A DNA stretch of 64,000 nucleotides, taken from contig CBDBMW010000013.1 of the NCBI GenBank assembly GCA_965207595.1, forward strand, positions 992,001 through 1,056,000, given 5' to 3'. The notes beneath the pieces are model-generated. The model worked only from the letters and a program-made list of their open reading frames with translations, was not told the DNA's origin and did not search any database. Source of the stretch: JAGWAJ01 sp026707615 (GTDB lineage: Bacteria; Acidobacteriota; Vicinamibacteria; Vicinamibacterales; UBA8438). Positions 8,894 to 18,021 of the stretch are shown piece after piece; position 1 is the first letter of the stretch; every line of letters begins with the position of its first letter. The position numbers and the translations under genes are program-made.

Positions 8894-10414
8894 TTGGAGC
8901 CCGCCTCCCGCTACATCCCCCGCCTCCGGACGGCGCTCGTGCTCACCGGCACCGGCACCGCGGGCGCGTACCACGCAGGCGTCCTGCGCGCGCTGCAGGA
9001 AGCCGGGGTCAAGATCGATCTCGTGGCGGGCCGCGGCGTGGGCGTCGTCGCCGCCATGTTCGGGGCGGTCGACGGCGGGGCCCGGCTGTGGGACAGCGGC
9101 GGACTCTGGCGGTCGACGCGGGTGCGGCGCTTCTACGGGTGGCGGGCGACCCTCCGCGCGGCGCTGGTGATGCTGGGCGGGGCGGTCGCGGCGGTGCTGG
9201 TGCCGTTCGCCGTGCTGGGCGTCGTGCTGCTGGTCTTCGCGGGCGGCTTCCTCCTGGAGGCGGTCGGGTTGCCCGACGCGTCGGCCGCGGCGTCGACGGC
9301 GACCCGCTGGCTGCAGGCGATGTTCGCGCCCGGCGCGCTTCCCACCCACGTCCCGCGGCTGGTCTTCGTCTTCCTGCTGGGGCTCCTCGTCGCGTTGGCC
9401 GCGGGCGCCGCGGCGTCCGACATCCAGTCGCACGCGCGCCGGCGCGCCTCCGGCGCGCTCTGGTGGCGGCTGATCGGAGCTCCGCTCGACGCGTCGCAGG
9501 TCATCGCCTGGTTCAGCGGCGGGCTGTGGCACATCATGCGGGGGGCGGCGCGCGGCGGAAAACCGTCGCCGGGAGACTTCGGCGAGCGCTACGTGGAGAT
9601 GCTGGCCGGCAACCTCGGCCAGCCCGGGTTCCGCGAGCTCCTGCTGCTGGCGCACGACCTGGACGCACGCCGCGACATCGCCTTCGCGCTGCTCGCCGAC
9701 GCCCCCCGGCGGGCGTACCTCCGCGCGCGCCCCGACGACGATGCGCGCCCCTTCGAGACCGTCGACCTGACCCGCTCCGAGCGGCGCCGCGTGTTCGACG
9801 CCCTCGCGGCGACGCTCCGGCTGGCCGTGGCCACCGAGCCGCACTTCATGCCCTTCTCGCCCGACAGCGTATGGCGCGGCGAGACGCACCGGTTGTGCGA
9901 CCGGCCGGACGCCGCCGGCCGCCTGCTGGAGGAGGTGGCCAACGCGGGGGCCGAGCAGGTCATCCTGGTCTCGGCGCTCCCGCCCGCGCCCGGCCCGCAC
10001 GCGCTCGGGGCGGGGCGGCGGGACGTGCGCGGGCGGTTGGGCGAGCAGCTCGCGGCGATAGAGACGGCGGCGCTGCGCGATGCCGTCACGTCGCAGGCCG
10101 GCCGGTTCGCGGCCCTCTTCGAGATCCGCCCCCGGCACAACCCGCTGGGGCCCTTCGACTTCGCGGGGTGCTACGACGAGCGCTCCGACCGGCGCCAGAC
10201 CCTCGCGGAGCTGGTCGACCGGGGCTACGAGGACGCGTTTCGGCAGTTCGTGGACGCCGTCGTCGCCGCCAGCGGCGACTGGATGTCGCAGGCGCCGCCG
10301 GCCGGCCGGACGCCGCGCCGCCGCACCCCCGCGCCCCGCCCCTCGATCTCCGAGCAGCTCGCGGCCCACGACGGCCGGACACCGCTTCCGGGCGACCCCG
10401 CCGACCCCGCCTGA
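8894..10414 (+). CDS. Patatin-like membrane protein with missing catalytic serine
   Basis: A 506-residue protein with a TTG start just after greA (7 bp). The N-terminus resembles patatin phospholipases: LVLTGTGTAGAYHAGVLRALQEAG fits the oxyanion-hole glycine motif. The nucleophile elbow, however, reads GRGVG (VAGRGVGVVAAMFGA) where active enzymes have G-x-S-x-G, and no D-G-G/A dyad motif is evident. Two long hydrophobic stretches at about residues 90-125 and 155-180 would anchor it in the membrane. The C-terminus is Pro/Arg-rich. It is probably a catalytically dead patatin-fold protein or one with altered chemistry. The fold assignment is moderate. Confidence 0.7.
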   Translation: MEPASRYIPRLRTALVLTGTGTAGAYHAGVLRALQEAGVKIDLVAGRGVGVVAAMFGAVDGGARLWDSGGLWRSTRVRRFYGWRATLRAALVMLGGAVAAVLVPFAVLGVVLLVFAGGFLLEAVGLPDASAAASTATRWLQAMFAPGALPTHVPRLVFVFLLGLLVALAAGAAASDIQSHARRRASGALWWRLIGAPLDASQVIAWFSGGLWHIMRGAARGGKPSPGDFGERYVEMLAGNLGQPGFRELLLLAHDLDARRDIAFALLADAPRRAYLRARPDDDARPFETVDLTRSERRRVFDALAATLRLAVATEPHFMPFSPDSVWRGETHRLCDRPDAAGRLLEEVANAGAEQVILVSALPPAPGPHALGAGRRDVRGRLGEQLAAIETAALRDAVTSQAGRFAALFEIRPRHNPLGPFDFAGCYDERSDRRQTLAELVDRGYEDAFRQFVDAVVAASGDWMSQAPPAGRTPRRRTPAPRPSISEQLAAHDGRTPLPGDPADPA

Positions 10415-10459
10415 CCCCGCGCCCGGGTAGCCACGCCCGTGTAGCGTGTAGGCCGCGCA

Positions 10460-10503
10460 GGAGTTTCGCGCCGCGAAACTCCCAACGCGCCCGTCAGGGC
10501 GCG
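10460..10503. repeat. Intergenic palindromic repeat, copy b (double hairpin)
   Basis: Two adjacent palindromes lie between convergent genes: ggagtttcgcg/cgcgaaactcc (10460-10482), then cgcgccc-gtca-gggcgcg (10486-10503). The second overlaps the stop codon of the downstream minus-strand gene. The linker cccaacgcg and the second hairpin recur at 37.3 kb (copy j), tying the two copies together. Terminator-like. Confidence 0.75.
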
Positions 10504-11897
10504 CGGTCGTTTCCCGATCCGTGGCGCAGGAAGCGCGCCGCGAGGTCGCCGAGGAGCGCCGCCACCTGCGGGTCGTCGAGGGGGCCGAACTTCTCGTGGA
10601 AGGCCGCGAGCGGCACGACCGCCTTGGCCATGGCGCGGTGGCCGCCGGCGCTCCCGATGTCGTTGAACCACCGGCGGACGAACTCGCCCGCGTTGCGCGA
10701 GTAACCGAGATTGCGGACCGAGACCACGAGGTGCGCGTCGACGACGCCGGAGACGATCGACCACTTCACGCCCTCGAGCTGCAGCAGGAAGTCGGCCACG
10801 TAGGGCACGAGGTCCTCGCGGACCGCCCGCCCGACGTGCGCGGCGAAGACCTGCTCCTCCAGCCGGCCCGACTGGACGGCGCGGGAGACCGACTCGAGCC
10901 GCTCCAGCGTGATCTCCGAGCCTTCCATCTTGCGCACCAGCGCGGGATCGGCCAGCGGGTAGAGGAAGGTGAAGGCCTCGAGGTCGGTGCGGTTGGTGTG
11001 GCGGGAGAGGAACAGCGTGTCGGACTTGATCGCGTAGAGCATCGCGGTGGCCGTCCGCTCGGAGATGTTCACGTCGACGGCCCGCAGATGCTCGGTCAGG
11101 ATGGTGGCGGTCGATCCGAAGTCCGGCCGGATGTCCTTGAAGGTCGTCGCGTAGCCGGTGCGTTCCGGGTGGTGGTCGACGACCAGGTCCACCCGGTTCA
11201 GCAGCCCGCCGAAGTAGTGGGGTTGCACGTCGACGGTCGCGATGCGGTCGAACTCCGCGAGCGATTCCGCGGTCAGCGCCTCGACCTGGATGTCGAGGAG
11301 GTTGGCCATGCGCAGGTTCTCGGGGCGGGTCACGCCGCGGAAGGCTCCGATGATGGCGGTCGTCTTGGTGCGGTGGAGAAGATTGCGGAGCGCGAGGCCG
11401 CTGGCGAGGGCGTCCGGATCGGGGTCGTTGTGGAGGAGGATCAGCACCCGGTCCGCGTCCGAGAAGTAGCGCTGGTACTGCTGCACGCGGGCGCGGGTGA
11501 GCGAGCGGCCCAGCGAGTCGTGCAGCGCTCCCTTGACGAGGTCGCCCAGCGTGAGCGTGGCGACCTCGGGGAACTCCTCCGACCACTCGGTGGCGGGTTG
11601 CGCGACCGCGAGCACGTAGGCCAGACCCGTTCCCGCGTCGGCCACCGCCCGCAGCACCCGGCGCACTCCGCGCCGGCCGTTGTCGTGGACGATGACGCAC
11701 GTCGTGGGATCGACGTCGGCGTTGACGTAGGTGGCGAGGCGGCGGGGATCGGCCCCGACGGCGGGAACGCCGGCGTCGCTCAGGCGTCGGGAGAGCGGGC
11801 GATCCTCGACTACGAACGTGACGTCGAAGGTCGGCGCCAGTGCCTCGTGGAGGGTCTTGATGACCAGATCGTCCTGGCAGACCACCACGCACTTCAT
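10494..11897 (-). CDS. DHH/DHHA1 phosphoesterase with N-terminal nucleotide-binding domain (NrnA-like)
   Basis: A phosphoesterase probably hydrolysing nanoRNA, pAp or cyclic-dinucleotide products. The N-terminal 130 or so residues look like a TrkA-N/Rossmann domain (MKCVVVCQDDLVIKTL...). The DHH domain follows, with HNDPDPDALASGLAL (Mn-binding His/Asp) and VDHHPERT, and the C-terminal DHHA1 domain ends in GSAGGHRAMAKAVVP. At 467 residues it is longer than Bacillus NrnA because of the N-terminal extension, an arrangement also seen in archaeal and other bacterial homologues. It is transcribed towards the patatin-like gene, with the repeat between them. The biochemical substrate is not proven. 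Confidence 0.88.
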   Translation of the reverse strand: MKCVVVCQDDLVIKTLHEALAPTFDVTFVVEDRPLSRRLSDAGVPAVGADPRRLATYVNADVDPTTCVIVHDNGRRGVRRVLRAVADAGTGLAYVLAVAQPATEWSEEFPEVATLTLGDLVKGALHDSLGRSLTRARVQQYQRYFSDADRVLILLHNDPDPDALASGLALRNLLHRTKTTAIIGAFRGVTRPENLRMANLLDIQVEALTAESLAEFDRIATVDVQPHYFGGLLNRVDLVVDHHPERTGYATTFKDIRPDFGSTATILTEHLRAVDVNISERTATAMLYAIKSDTLFLSRHTNRTDLEAFTFLYPLADPALVRKMEGSEITLERLESVSRAVQSGRLEEQVFAAHVGRAVREDLVPYVADFLLQLEGVKWSIVSGVVDAHLVVSVRNLGYSRNAGEFVRRWFNDIGSAGGHRAMAKAVVPLAAFHEKFGPLDDPQVAALLGDLAARFLRHGSGNDRAP

Positions 11898-11975
11898 GAG
11901 AGTCCCTGATTATACGCCCCTGCGGCGGCGGCCCGCGGCGCCGCAGGGGGGCCGGGAGGGCGCGGCGATTGCGGT

Positions 11976-12923
11976 ATGATGCCGCTCGTGGGGACCCGTC
12001 TCGCGTGCATCGCGATCGCCTGCTGCGTCCTCTCGCTTCCCGTATCGGCGCAGCAGCCCCTGTTCAGCAGCGGCATAGACCTCGTCGACGTCGGCGTGAC
12101 CGTCCTGGACCGCGACGGCCGGCTGGTGACCGACCTGCGGGCGGAGGACTTCGAGCTGCTCGAGGACGGGCGGCCGCAGGAGATTCTCTACTTCTCGCGC
12201 AGCCTGGCCGGCGAGGCCGAGCGCGTGCCCCTGCACCTCGGCGTTCTCTTCGACGCCAGCGGCAGCATGGAGCGCGACGGCCGCTTCGTGAAGACGGCGG
12301 CGCTCCGCTTCCTGAACACCATCGACTACGCCACCGACATCACTCTCGTCGACTTCGACACCGAGGTGCGCGTCGGGCGGTACGGTCAGGCGGATTTCCC
12401 GCGCCTCGTCGAGCGCGTCCGCAACCGTCGGGCATCGGGCATGACCTCCCTGTACGACGCCCTCGGCGTCTACCTCGACGGCGCCTTCGCGCAGGACGGG
12501 CGCAAGGTGCTGCTGCTCTACACCGACGGCGAGGACACGCGCAGCCGCATGCGGCTCGACGAGACGATGGACCTCGTGCGCGCCTCGGACGTGACGATCT
12601 ACGCGATCGGCTTCCAGAAGAACCTGCGCTCGAGCGTGCGCCAGTTCCAGCGGATGCGTCTGTCCCGCCTCGCCGAGATCACGGGGGGGCGCAGCTACTT
12701 CCCCCGCTCGCTCGACCGGCTCGACGAGATCTACGAGGAGATTGCGGCCGAGCTCGAGGGTCGCTACTCGCTGGGCTTCGTGTCGACCAACGGACGCGCC
12801 GACGGCACCTGGCGCGAGCTCGAGGTGCGGCTGGCGGGATCGCGCGCTCCGCGCCGGGCCACCGTGCGCGCGCGGGACGGCTACTTCGCGCCCTGGGACG
12901 AAGCGGAGGCGGCCGTGCGCTAG
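11976..12923 (+). CDS. Secreted VWA-domain protein with intact metal site
   Basis: A 315-residue exported protein. The signal peptide (CIAIACCVLSLPVSAQQ) is followed by a short beta region with the family hallmark 'VTDLRAEDFELLEDG', then a von Willebrand A domain whose metal-ion-dependent adhesion site DASGS is intact (VLFDASGSMERDGR). Later VWA strands include LLLYTDGEDTRSRM. It belongs to the VWFA-related family expanded in Acidobacteria. It contrasts with the four paralogues at 28.7-32.7 kb, which have lost this motif. It probably mediates extracytoplasmic protein contacts; no enzymatic role is apparent. Confidence 0.85.
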   Translation: MMPLVGTRLACIAIACCVLSLPVSAQQPLFSSGIDLVDVGVTVLDRDGRLVTDLRAEDFELLEDGRPQEILYFSRSLAGEAERVPLHLGVLFDASGSMERDGRFVKTAALRFLNTIDYATDITLVDFDTEVRVGRYGQADFPRLVERVRNRRASGMTSLYDALGVYLDGAFAQDGRKVLLLYTDGEDTRSRMRLDETMDLVRASDVTIYAIGFQKNLRSSVRQFQRMRLSRLAEITGGRSYFPRSLDRLDEIYEEIAAELEGRYSLGFVSTNGRADGTWRELEVRLAGSRAPRRATVRARDGYFAPWDEAEAAVR

Positions 12924-12943
12924 CGCGCCCCTGCGGGCGTCTC

Positions 12944-12998
12944 CGGAGTCTGCGCGAGCCCGGAGTTCCCCGGGTCACGATCCACGGCGCAGACTCCG
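12944..12998. repeat. Intergenic palindromic repeat, copy c
   Basis: A perfect 12-bp inverted repeat, cggagtctgcgc / gcgcagactccg, with a 31-nt spacer. It lies between the VWA gene stop and uvrB, and is the clearest match to the family core. Confidence 0.8.
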
Positions 12999-13093
12999 AG
13001 AACCGTTCCGGCGTCCCCCGGCGCACCTCCGCGCAGCAGACTCGCGCCGGCGAACGCGCTCGCGGCGCCGTCCGGCGGCGCCACCCCTGGCCG

Positions 13094-15103
13094 ATGCCTT
13101 CCACCTACGACCGTTTCCAACTGGAAAGCGACTTCGAGATCCGCGGCGATCAGGAGCGCGCGATCGCCGAGCTGAGCGGGGGACTCGATCGCGGCGACCC
13201 CTTTCAGGTGCTGCTCGGCGTGACCGGTTCGGGCAAGACCTTCACCATGGCGCACGTCATCGCCGCGGTGAACCGGCCCACCCTCGTGATGGTCCACAAC
13301 AAGACGCTTGCCGCGCAGCTCTACCAGGAGTTCAAGCGCTTCTTCCCCGACAACGCCGTCGAGTACTTCGTGAGCTACTACGACTACTACCAGCCCGAGG
13401 CCTACGTCCCGTCCACCGACTCCTACATCGAGAAGGAAGCGACCATCAACGAGGAGATCGACCGCCTGCGCCTGTCGGCCACCCGGGCCCTCTTCGAGCG
13501 GCGCGACGTGGTGATCGTCGCCAGCGTCTCCTGCATCTACGGGCTGGGATCGCCGGAGGCCTACTTCGGCATGCTGCTGCCGCTCGAGCGGGGCCAGCAG
13601 GTGTCGCGGGAGGCCATCCTCCGCAAGCTCGTCGAGATCCAGTACGAGCGCAACGACCACGAGTTCGCGCGCGGCGCGTTCCGCGTCCGGGGCGACATCG
13701 TGGAGGTCCACCCGTCGTACGAGGAGCACGCGCTCCGCATCGAGCTGTTCGGGGACGAGGTGGAGGAGCTGGTCGCGTTCGACCCGCTCACCGGCCGCAC
13801 GCTGCGCCGCTTCGACAAGCTGGCCGTCTACCCGAAGTCGCACTTCGTCACGCCCCGCGAGCGGATTGTGGAGGCCGTCGCGTCGATCAAGGCGGAGCTC
13901 GCCGAGCACCGCACGCACCTGGAGGCCTCCGGCCGTCTGCTCGAGGCGCAGCGGCTGCACCAGCGGACGATGTTCGACCTCGAGATGATCCAGGAGATCG
14001 GCTACTGCCACGGCATCGAGAACTACTCGCGCCACCTTTCGGGGCGGTCGGCCGGCGAGCCGCCGCCGACGCTGCTCGACTACCTCCCGGACGACGCGCT
14101 GACGATCATCGACGAGAGCCACCAGACGGTGCCGCAGGTCCGCGGCATGTACCACGGGGACCGCTCGCGCAAGGAAGTGCTCGTGGAGTACGGGTTCCGC
14201 CTGCCCTCGGCGCTCGACAACCGCCCGCTGAGCTTCGACGAGTGGAAGGAGCGCGTCGGGCAGGTCGTCTTCGTCTCGGCGACGCCGGGCCCCTACGAGC
14301 TCGAACGGAGCGGCGGCGTCGTCGTCGAGCAGATCATCCGGCCGACCGGCCTGGTCGATCCGGCCGTCGACGTGCGCCCCGTGAAGGGCCAGGTCGACGA
14401 CCTCCTGCACGAGATCCGCGAGCGGACCCGGCGCCGCGAGCGGGTCCTGGTCACCACCCTGACGAAGCGGATGGCCGAGGACCTGACGCAGTTCTACCAG
14501 GAGCTCGGCGTCCGGGTGCGCTACCTCCACTCCGACGTCGACACGCTCGAGCGGGTGGAGATACTCCGCGACCTGCGGCGCGGGGCGTTCGACGTGCTCG
14601 TCGGCATCAACCTGCTCCGGGAGGGGCTCGATCTCCCCGAGGTGTCGCTGGTCGCGATTCTCGATGCCGACAAGGAGGGCTTCCTCCGCTCGGCGGGAGC
14701 GCTCATCCAGACCGCGGGCCGGGCGGCGCGGAACGTGAACGGTCGCGTGATCATGTACGCCGACTCCGAGACGGATTCGATGCGGGCCGCGCTCGACGAG
14801 ATGACGCGCCGGCGCAAGCGGCAGAACGAGTACAACCGCGAGCACGGCATCACGCCGGCGTCCATCGTCAAGAGCATCGACGACATGCTCTCGAGCGTCT
14901 ACGACCGGGACTACGTGACCCCGGCGGAAACGGCCCCCGAGCGGACGTTTCACAGCCGGGAGGAGCGGGATCGGCACATCGCGGCGCTCGAGGCCGAGAT
15001 GCGGGCCGCGGCGGAGAACCTGGAGTTCGAGCGGGCGGCGGCCCTCAGGGACGAGGTGCGGGCGCTCCGCAAGGAGGACCTCGGGGTCGGCGATCCCGGC
15101 TGA
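13094..15103 (+). CDS. uvrB: Excinuclease ABC subunit B
   Basis: UvrB is the damage-verification helicase of nucleotide excision repair. The 669-residue protein is full length. It has Walker A GVTGSGKT, the beta-hairpin region YYDYYQPEAYVPSTDSYIEK, Walker B-like IIDESH, helicase motifs including SATPGPYE and INLLREGLDLPEVSLVAILDADKEGFLRS, and the C-terminal UVR coiled coil (LEAEMRAAAENLEFERAAALRDEV) that binds UvrC and UvrA. The ATG at 13094 begins the conserved MPSTYDRFQLES; 170 bp of repeat-containing DNA precede it. Certain. Confidence 0.98.
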   Translation: MPSTYDRFQLESDFEIRGDQERAIAELSGGLDRGDPFQVLLGVTGSGKTFTMAHVIAAVNRPTLVMVHNKTLAAQLYQEFKRFFPDNAVEYFVSYYDYYQPEAYVPSTDSYIEKEATINEEIDRLRLSATRALFERRDVVIVASVSCIYGLGSPEAYFGMLLPLERGQQVSREAILRKLVEIQYERNDHEFARGAFRVRGDIVEVHPSYEEHALRIELFGDEVEELVAFDPLTGRTLRRFDKLAVYPKSHFVTPRERIVEAVASIKAELAEHRTHLEASGRLLEAQRLHQRTMFDLEMIQEIGYCHGIENYSRHLSGRSAGEPPPTLLDYLPDDALTIIDESHQTVPQVRGMYHGDRSRKEVLVEYGFRLPSALDNRPLSFDEWKERVGQVVFVSATPGPYELERSGGVVVEQIIRPTGLVDPAVDVRPVKGQVDDLLHEIRERTRRRERVLVTTLTKRMAEDLTQFYQELGVRVRYLHSDVDTLERVEILRDLRRGAFDVLVGINLLREGLDLPEVSLVAILDADKEGFLRSAGALIQTAGRAARNVNGRVIMYADSETDSMRAALDEMTRRRKRQNEYNREHGITPASIVKSIDDMLSSVYDRDYVTPAETAPERTFHSREERDRHIAALEAEMRAAAENLEFERAAALRDEVRALRKEDLGVGDPG

Positions 15104-15133
15104 TGTGAGATGATGGCCCGGAAGGGGAGTCTC

Positions 15134-15427
15134 ATGTCGAGAGAGCACGACGGACATGCGAGCGTCGTCTTCATGGCGTTCCTGATGGGCGCGGTGACCG
15201 GCGCGGCCGTCGCGTTGCTGTGGACTCCGTCCACGGGCGTCCAAAACCGGCGGCTGCTGAACGAGAAGGCGCGCGAGGGGCGCGAGCGCGCGACGAATGC
15301 GGCGCAGCGCGGACGCGAGTTCGTCCAGCGGCAGCGGGAGCAGTTGACGGCGGCGGCCGACCGGGGCGGCGCGGGTTTCGAGCCGGCGGTAGAGGGCTCG
15401 GTCGAGCCGGTGGAGGGGCACGGGTAG
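15134..15427 (+). CDS. YtxH-like small membrane protein
   Basis: A 97-residue protein. One transmembrane helix (VVFMAFLMGAVTGAAVALLWTP) with the glycine-rich YtxH signature is followed by a charged Arg/Glu/Gln-rich helical tail. The strong Shine-Dalgarno aaggggag, 8 nt before the ATG at 15134, decides this start over an upstream ATG at 15113. It lies 30 bp after uvrB and 5 bp before the next membrane protein gene, so the pair is probably co-expressed. The family has stress-related membership but no defined activity. Confidence 0.8.
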   Translation: MSREHDGHASVVFMAFLMGAVTGAAVALLWTPSTGVQNRRLLNEKAREGRERATNAAQRGREFVQRQREQLTAAADRGGAGFEPAVEGSVEPVEGHG

Positions 15428-15432
15428 ACGTG

Positions 15433-15876
15433 ATGGACGGTGCAGGCCTGCTGCTGGGCGTCATCGCTGCCGCGACCGCGGTCATGGCGGTGGTTCAGGT
15501 CGCGATGCTCGTCTGCGGCGTGCTGCTCTCGCGACGCGTCAACCGGCTGATCGAGCTGGTCGAGCACGAGCTGCGGCCCGTCGTCGATCGAGTCGGCACG
15601 CTGAGCGACGACGCCGCGCGGCTCTCGTCGCTGGCCATCGCCCGCATCGAGCGGGTCGACCAGGCGTTCGAGCGTCTCACGGCGCGGATCGAGGAGATGC
15701 TGAAGACGGCCCGGAGCGCGGTGGCGGAGCCGGCGCGGCAGGGGATGATCCTGGCGCACGTCCTCCGGGCGGGCCTGGCCGCGCTGCGGAATCTGAACGA
15801 GACCTCCCCGGGTCCGGACGAAGCGCGGACGCGGGAGGGCGGGCGTGCGAGGTCGGTCGGCCAGTCCGCGCCGTAG
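15433..15876 (+). CDS. Membrane-anchored coiled-coil protein, unknown
   Basis: A 147-residue protein. An N-terminal hydrophobic helix (LLLGVIAAATAVMAVVQVAMLVCGVLL) is followed by a long amphipathic helical region (HELRPVVDRVGTLSDDAARL...) like those of DUF948-type proteins, which are regularly encoded beside YtxH proteins. The gene starts 5 bp after the YtxH-like stop. It may form a membrane scaffold with that protein; this is inference from layout. Confidence 0.72.
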   Translation: MDGAGLLLGVIAAATAVMAVVQVAMLVCGVLLSRRVNRLIELVEHELRPVVDRVGTLSDDAARLSSLAIARIERVDQAFERLTARIEEMLKTARSAVAEPARQGMILAHVLRAGLAALRNLNETSPGPDEARTREGGRARSVGQSAP

Positions 15877-16017
15877 ACGGTGCGTGCCGCAGTCCCGATG
15901 CGCCGGTCAGGGCGCCGTTCGCGGCGAGCGTTGACGGCGCCCGGCCGCAGTGATAGAACGTGGAGACCCACTGAAACGGCGGAAGGCCCTCAGCCGGGTG
16001 CGATGGGAGGTGAGGTC

Positions 16018-16545
16018 ATGCGGAACAGGGTTCCGGGTCGTTGGTTGCTGCCGCTGTTGGTCGCCGTCCTGCTCGGTGCGTCCGGCCCGGCCGGCGCGCA
16101 GACGTCGGCGTCGTCCCCGCTCGCGACGGAGCTGGCCGAGGTGCTGGCGGCCGCGAATCTGGACGCCATGGCGGCGCGCGACGGGACTTCCGACCGCTTC
16201 ATGGCGGCGCTCGCGTTCCCCGGGCAGCTCCTGGTGGTATCGGCCCGCTACGAGGCCCCGGTCTACGTCGTGGAGAAGATCGGCGCTCAGCAGTACCGGG
16301 ACGTCTACATCGACCTCAACGCAGCCTCCATCGCCAACACCAAGATCCTCGTGACCGACGTCGGGGCCGACGGGCTGGCGGGCGGCGGAACCGTGGACGT
16401 CTACGACGACGGGTCGCGGGTGCTCCGCTTCGACGGCAACCCGGGAGGTCAGGGCCTGTCGCAGGACGACTACGACGCGGCGCTCGCCGAGGCGGACCAG
16501 GCGTACGCCCGGATGCTGGAGGCGCTCCTCGCACAAGCGCGCTAG
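16018..16545 (+). CDS. Secreted protein of unknown function
   Basis: A 175-residue exported protein. The start at 16018 has a strong Shine-Dalgarno (GGGAGGTGAGGTC), and a signal peptide (WLLPLLVAVLLGASGPAGAQ) is evident. The mature part has no cysteines and a regular alpha/beta pattern (FPGQLLVVSARYEAPVYVVEKI..., ILVTDVGADGLAGGG). I do not recognise the family. It stands alone between the membrane pair and tRNA-Val. Confidence 0.8.
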   Translation: MRNRVPGRWLLPLLVAVLLGASGPAGAQTSASSPLATELAEVLAAANLDAMAARDGTSDRFMAALAFPGQLLVVSARYEAPVYVVEKIGAQQYRDVYIDLNAASIANTKILVTDVGADGLAGGGTVDVYDDGSRVLRFDGNPGGQGLSQDDYDAALAEADQAYARMLEALLAQAR

Positions 16546-16595
16546 GCCGCCGTTCGGTCGCCGGACGGGTCCGCCTGGTGCCCCAACCGATCCTG

Positions 16596-16630
16596 CAGGA
16601 GTCCGCGCCGTTCTGCGGCGCAGGCTCCTG
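16596..16630. repeat. Intergenic palindromic repeat, copy d
   Basis: Imperfect 15-bp arms, caggagtccgcgccg / cggcgcaggctcctg (two mismatches), lie downstream of the secreted protein gene. The right arm shares gttctgcggcgca with copies f and g. Confidence 0.7.
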
Positions 16631-16788
16631 GCGCGCCCATGCGGCCGCGTTGGGGGGTGTCTGCGCTCGCGAAGTGTTGCGCGGGCCGGTTCCGCGGCGC
16701 AGCCTCCCGGCCCGGCCCCGGCGGGCGGCGCGAATTGCCCTGGGCTCGGTGGCTGCGCTACGGTACTCTTCTGCGGCACGCGGGAAGT

Positions 16789-16863
16789 GGGCGCTTGGCT
16801 CAGTGGTAGAGCATCGCCTTCACACGGCGGGGGTCAGTGGTTCGAATCCACTAGCGCCCACCA
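16789..16863 (+). tRNA. tRNA-Val (anticodon CAC)
   Basis: The cloverleaf has acceptor GGGCGCT/AGCGCCC, a D-arm in GGCTCAGTGGTAGAGC, anticodon stem TCGCC/GGCGG with loop TTCACAC, and T-arm GGTTCGAATCC. The CCA is encoded. Total length is 75 nt. There is no integrase or fragment copy beside it. Confidence 0.96.
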
Positions 16864-16921
16864 TTTCCTGCCCCCTCCGTTCCCGACTTCGGCCGACTCG
16901 GGTGGCCTGACGGTTCCGGCC

Positions 16922-16964
16922 GCGCAGACTGCCGGCGCCGTGAGGGCGCTCCGGGAGTCTGCGC
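16922..16964. repeat. Intergenic palindromic repeat, copy e (inverted arm order)
   Basis: Arms gcgcagactgccgg and ccgggagtctgcgc (one mismatch) lie 59 bp after tRNA-Val. Here the GCGCAGACT arm comes first, opposite to copies c, h, i and j. Confidence 0.6.
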
Positions 16965-17091
16965 CGCACCCGGTCTTCGGCCTGCCGATCAGCCCCCTCC
17001 GAGCCGGCGTCGCCACAACGGGCGACGCGGCGGTCGTGTGCCCGCGCCTGCTCGCAACGCTCCCGCGAGCGCGCTCCGGGACCCCGGCGAC

Positions 17092-17991
17092 TCAGAGCGG
17101 GGAGTCGGGCAGGCGGCGCGCCTTCGGCCCGTCGTACACGTGGCGAGCCGGGTCGATCGGCCGCATCGCCGCCTCGCGGCGCTGCTCCTCGAGCGAGTGC
17201 GCGACGAGGCCGGGGACGCGGGCGATCGTGAACAGCATCGTCGCCGTCTCGGCGTCGAAGCCGATGTCGCCGCAGATCGCCGCGATGGCCCCGTCGACGT
17301 TCAGGGAGACGGGGGCCTTGCCCGCGGTGGTGCGGCGCTCGCTCAGCTCCTGCTCCAGGGCGCGCGCGAGCTGCGCATAGGTGCCGTCGACGTCGAGCTC
17401 GAACGCCAGCTGCAGCAGCCGGGCCGCGCGCGGGTCGCGCGAATGGCGTCGATGGCCGAAGCCCGGGGGCGCCTCGCCGCCCGCCGTCTCGGTCCAGTGG
17501 TCGAGCAGCCGGCGCGCCGCGTCGTCGGGCGATACCCAGTCGTCGATCAGGGCGATGCCATCCTCGAGGAAGCGGAGGCTGGCCTCGATGCTCCCGCCGC
17601 CGCCGAGCTGGGATCCCAGCGCCAGCACGCCGGCCGCGGCCGCTGCCCGCGGGGGAGCCCCGGTGCCGGCCACGGTGCGCGCGGCCAGCGTCGAAGGGGG
17701 CCGCACCCCGTGATCGATGGCGGAGACGAGCACCGCCTCCATCAGCCGCCCGAGCGCGGGCGACGGGAGCTCGCCCACGAGAAGCAGGTAGATGGCCTCG
17801 CCGAAGGACAGGCGGCCCATGATCTCGTCGAGGCGGTAGCCTCGGACGCGGATGCTGTCGGGCCGGACGCGCGTTATCGCCGTGGCCCAGGCGTCGTCGC
17901 CGTCGCCGTCGCCCGGTGCCGGGGGGCGCACGCCGTCGGGGTCGCCGTCGCCCGGGGACGGCGCGGGCGGCGCGGCGTTGCTTGGGGCCAC
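17092..17991 (-). CDS. Citrate synthase-superfamily protein, probably citryl-CoA lyase
   Basis: A 299-residue member of the citrate synthase fold, much shorter than true citrate synthase (about 430). Visible landmarks are the catalytic-His region AIDHGVRPPSTLAARTVAGTG, a second His/Arg region PGFGHRRHSRDPRA, and the C-terminal NVDGAIAAICGDIGF...ARVPGLVAHSLEE. This size and motif set fits stand-alone citryl-CoA lyases. The N-terminal 30 or so residues are Pro/Gly/Asp repeats of low complexity (PSPGDGDPDG...PAPGDGDGDD), so the true start may be a little downstream. No other citrate-cleavage genes are nearby. Confidence 0.78.
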   Translation of the reverse strand: MAPSNAAPPAPSPGDGDPDGVRPPAPGDGDGDDAWATAITRVRPDSIRVRGYRLDEIMGRLSFGEAIYLLLVGELPSPALGRLMEAVLVSAIDHGVRPPSTLAARTVAGTGAPPRAAAAAGVLALGSQLGGGGSIEASLRFLEDGIALIDDWVSPDDAARRLLDHWTETAGGEAPPGFGHRRHSRDPRAARLLQLAFELDVDGTYAQLARALEQELSERRTTAGKAPVSLNVDGAIAAICGDIGFDAETATMLFTIARVPGLVAHSLEEQRREAAMRPIDPARHVYDGPKARRLPDSPL

Positions 17992-18021
17992 GGGAGCCTC
18001 TCTTTCTGCGGGCCGGCGGGG

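Noticed and set aside
12920..15421. 833-codon minus-strand frame opposite uvrB
   Set aside because: UvrB is unmistakable on the plus strand; the antisense frame is open only because of high GC.
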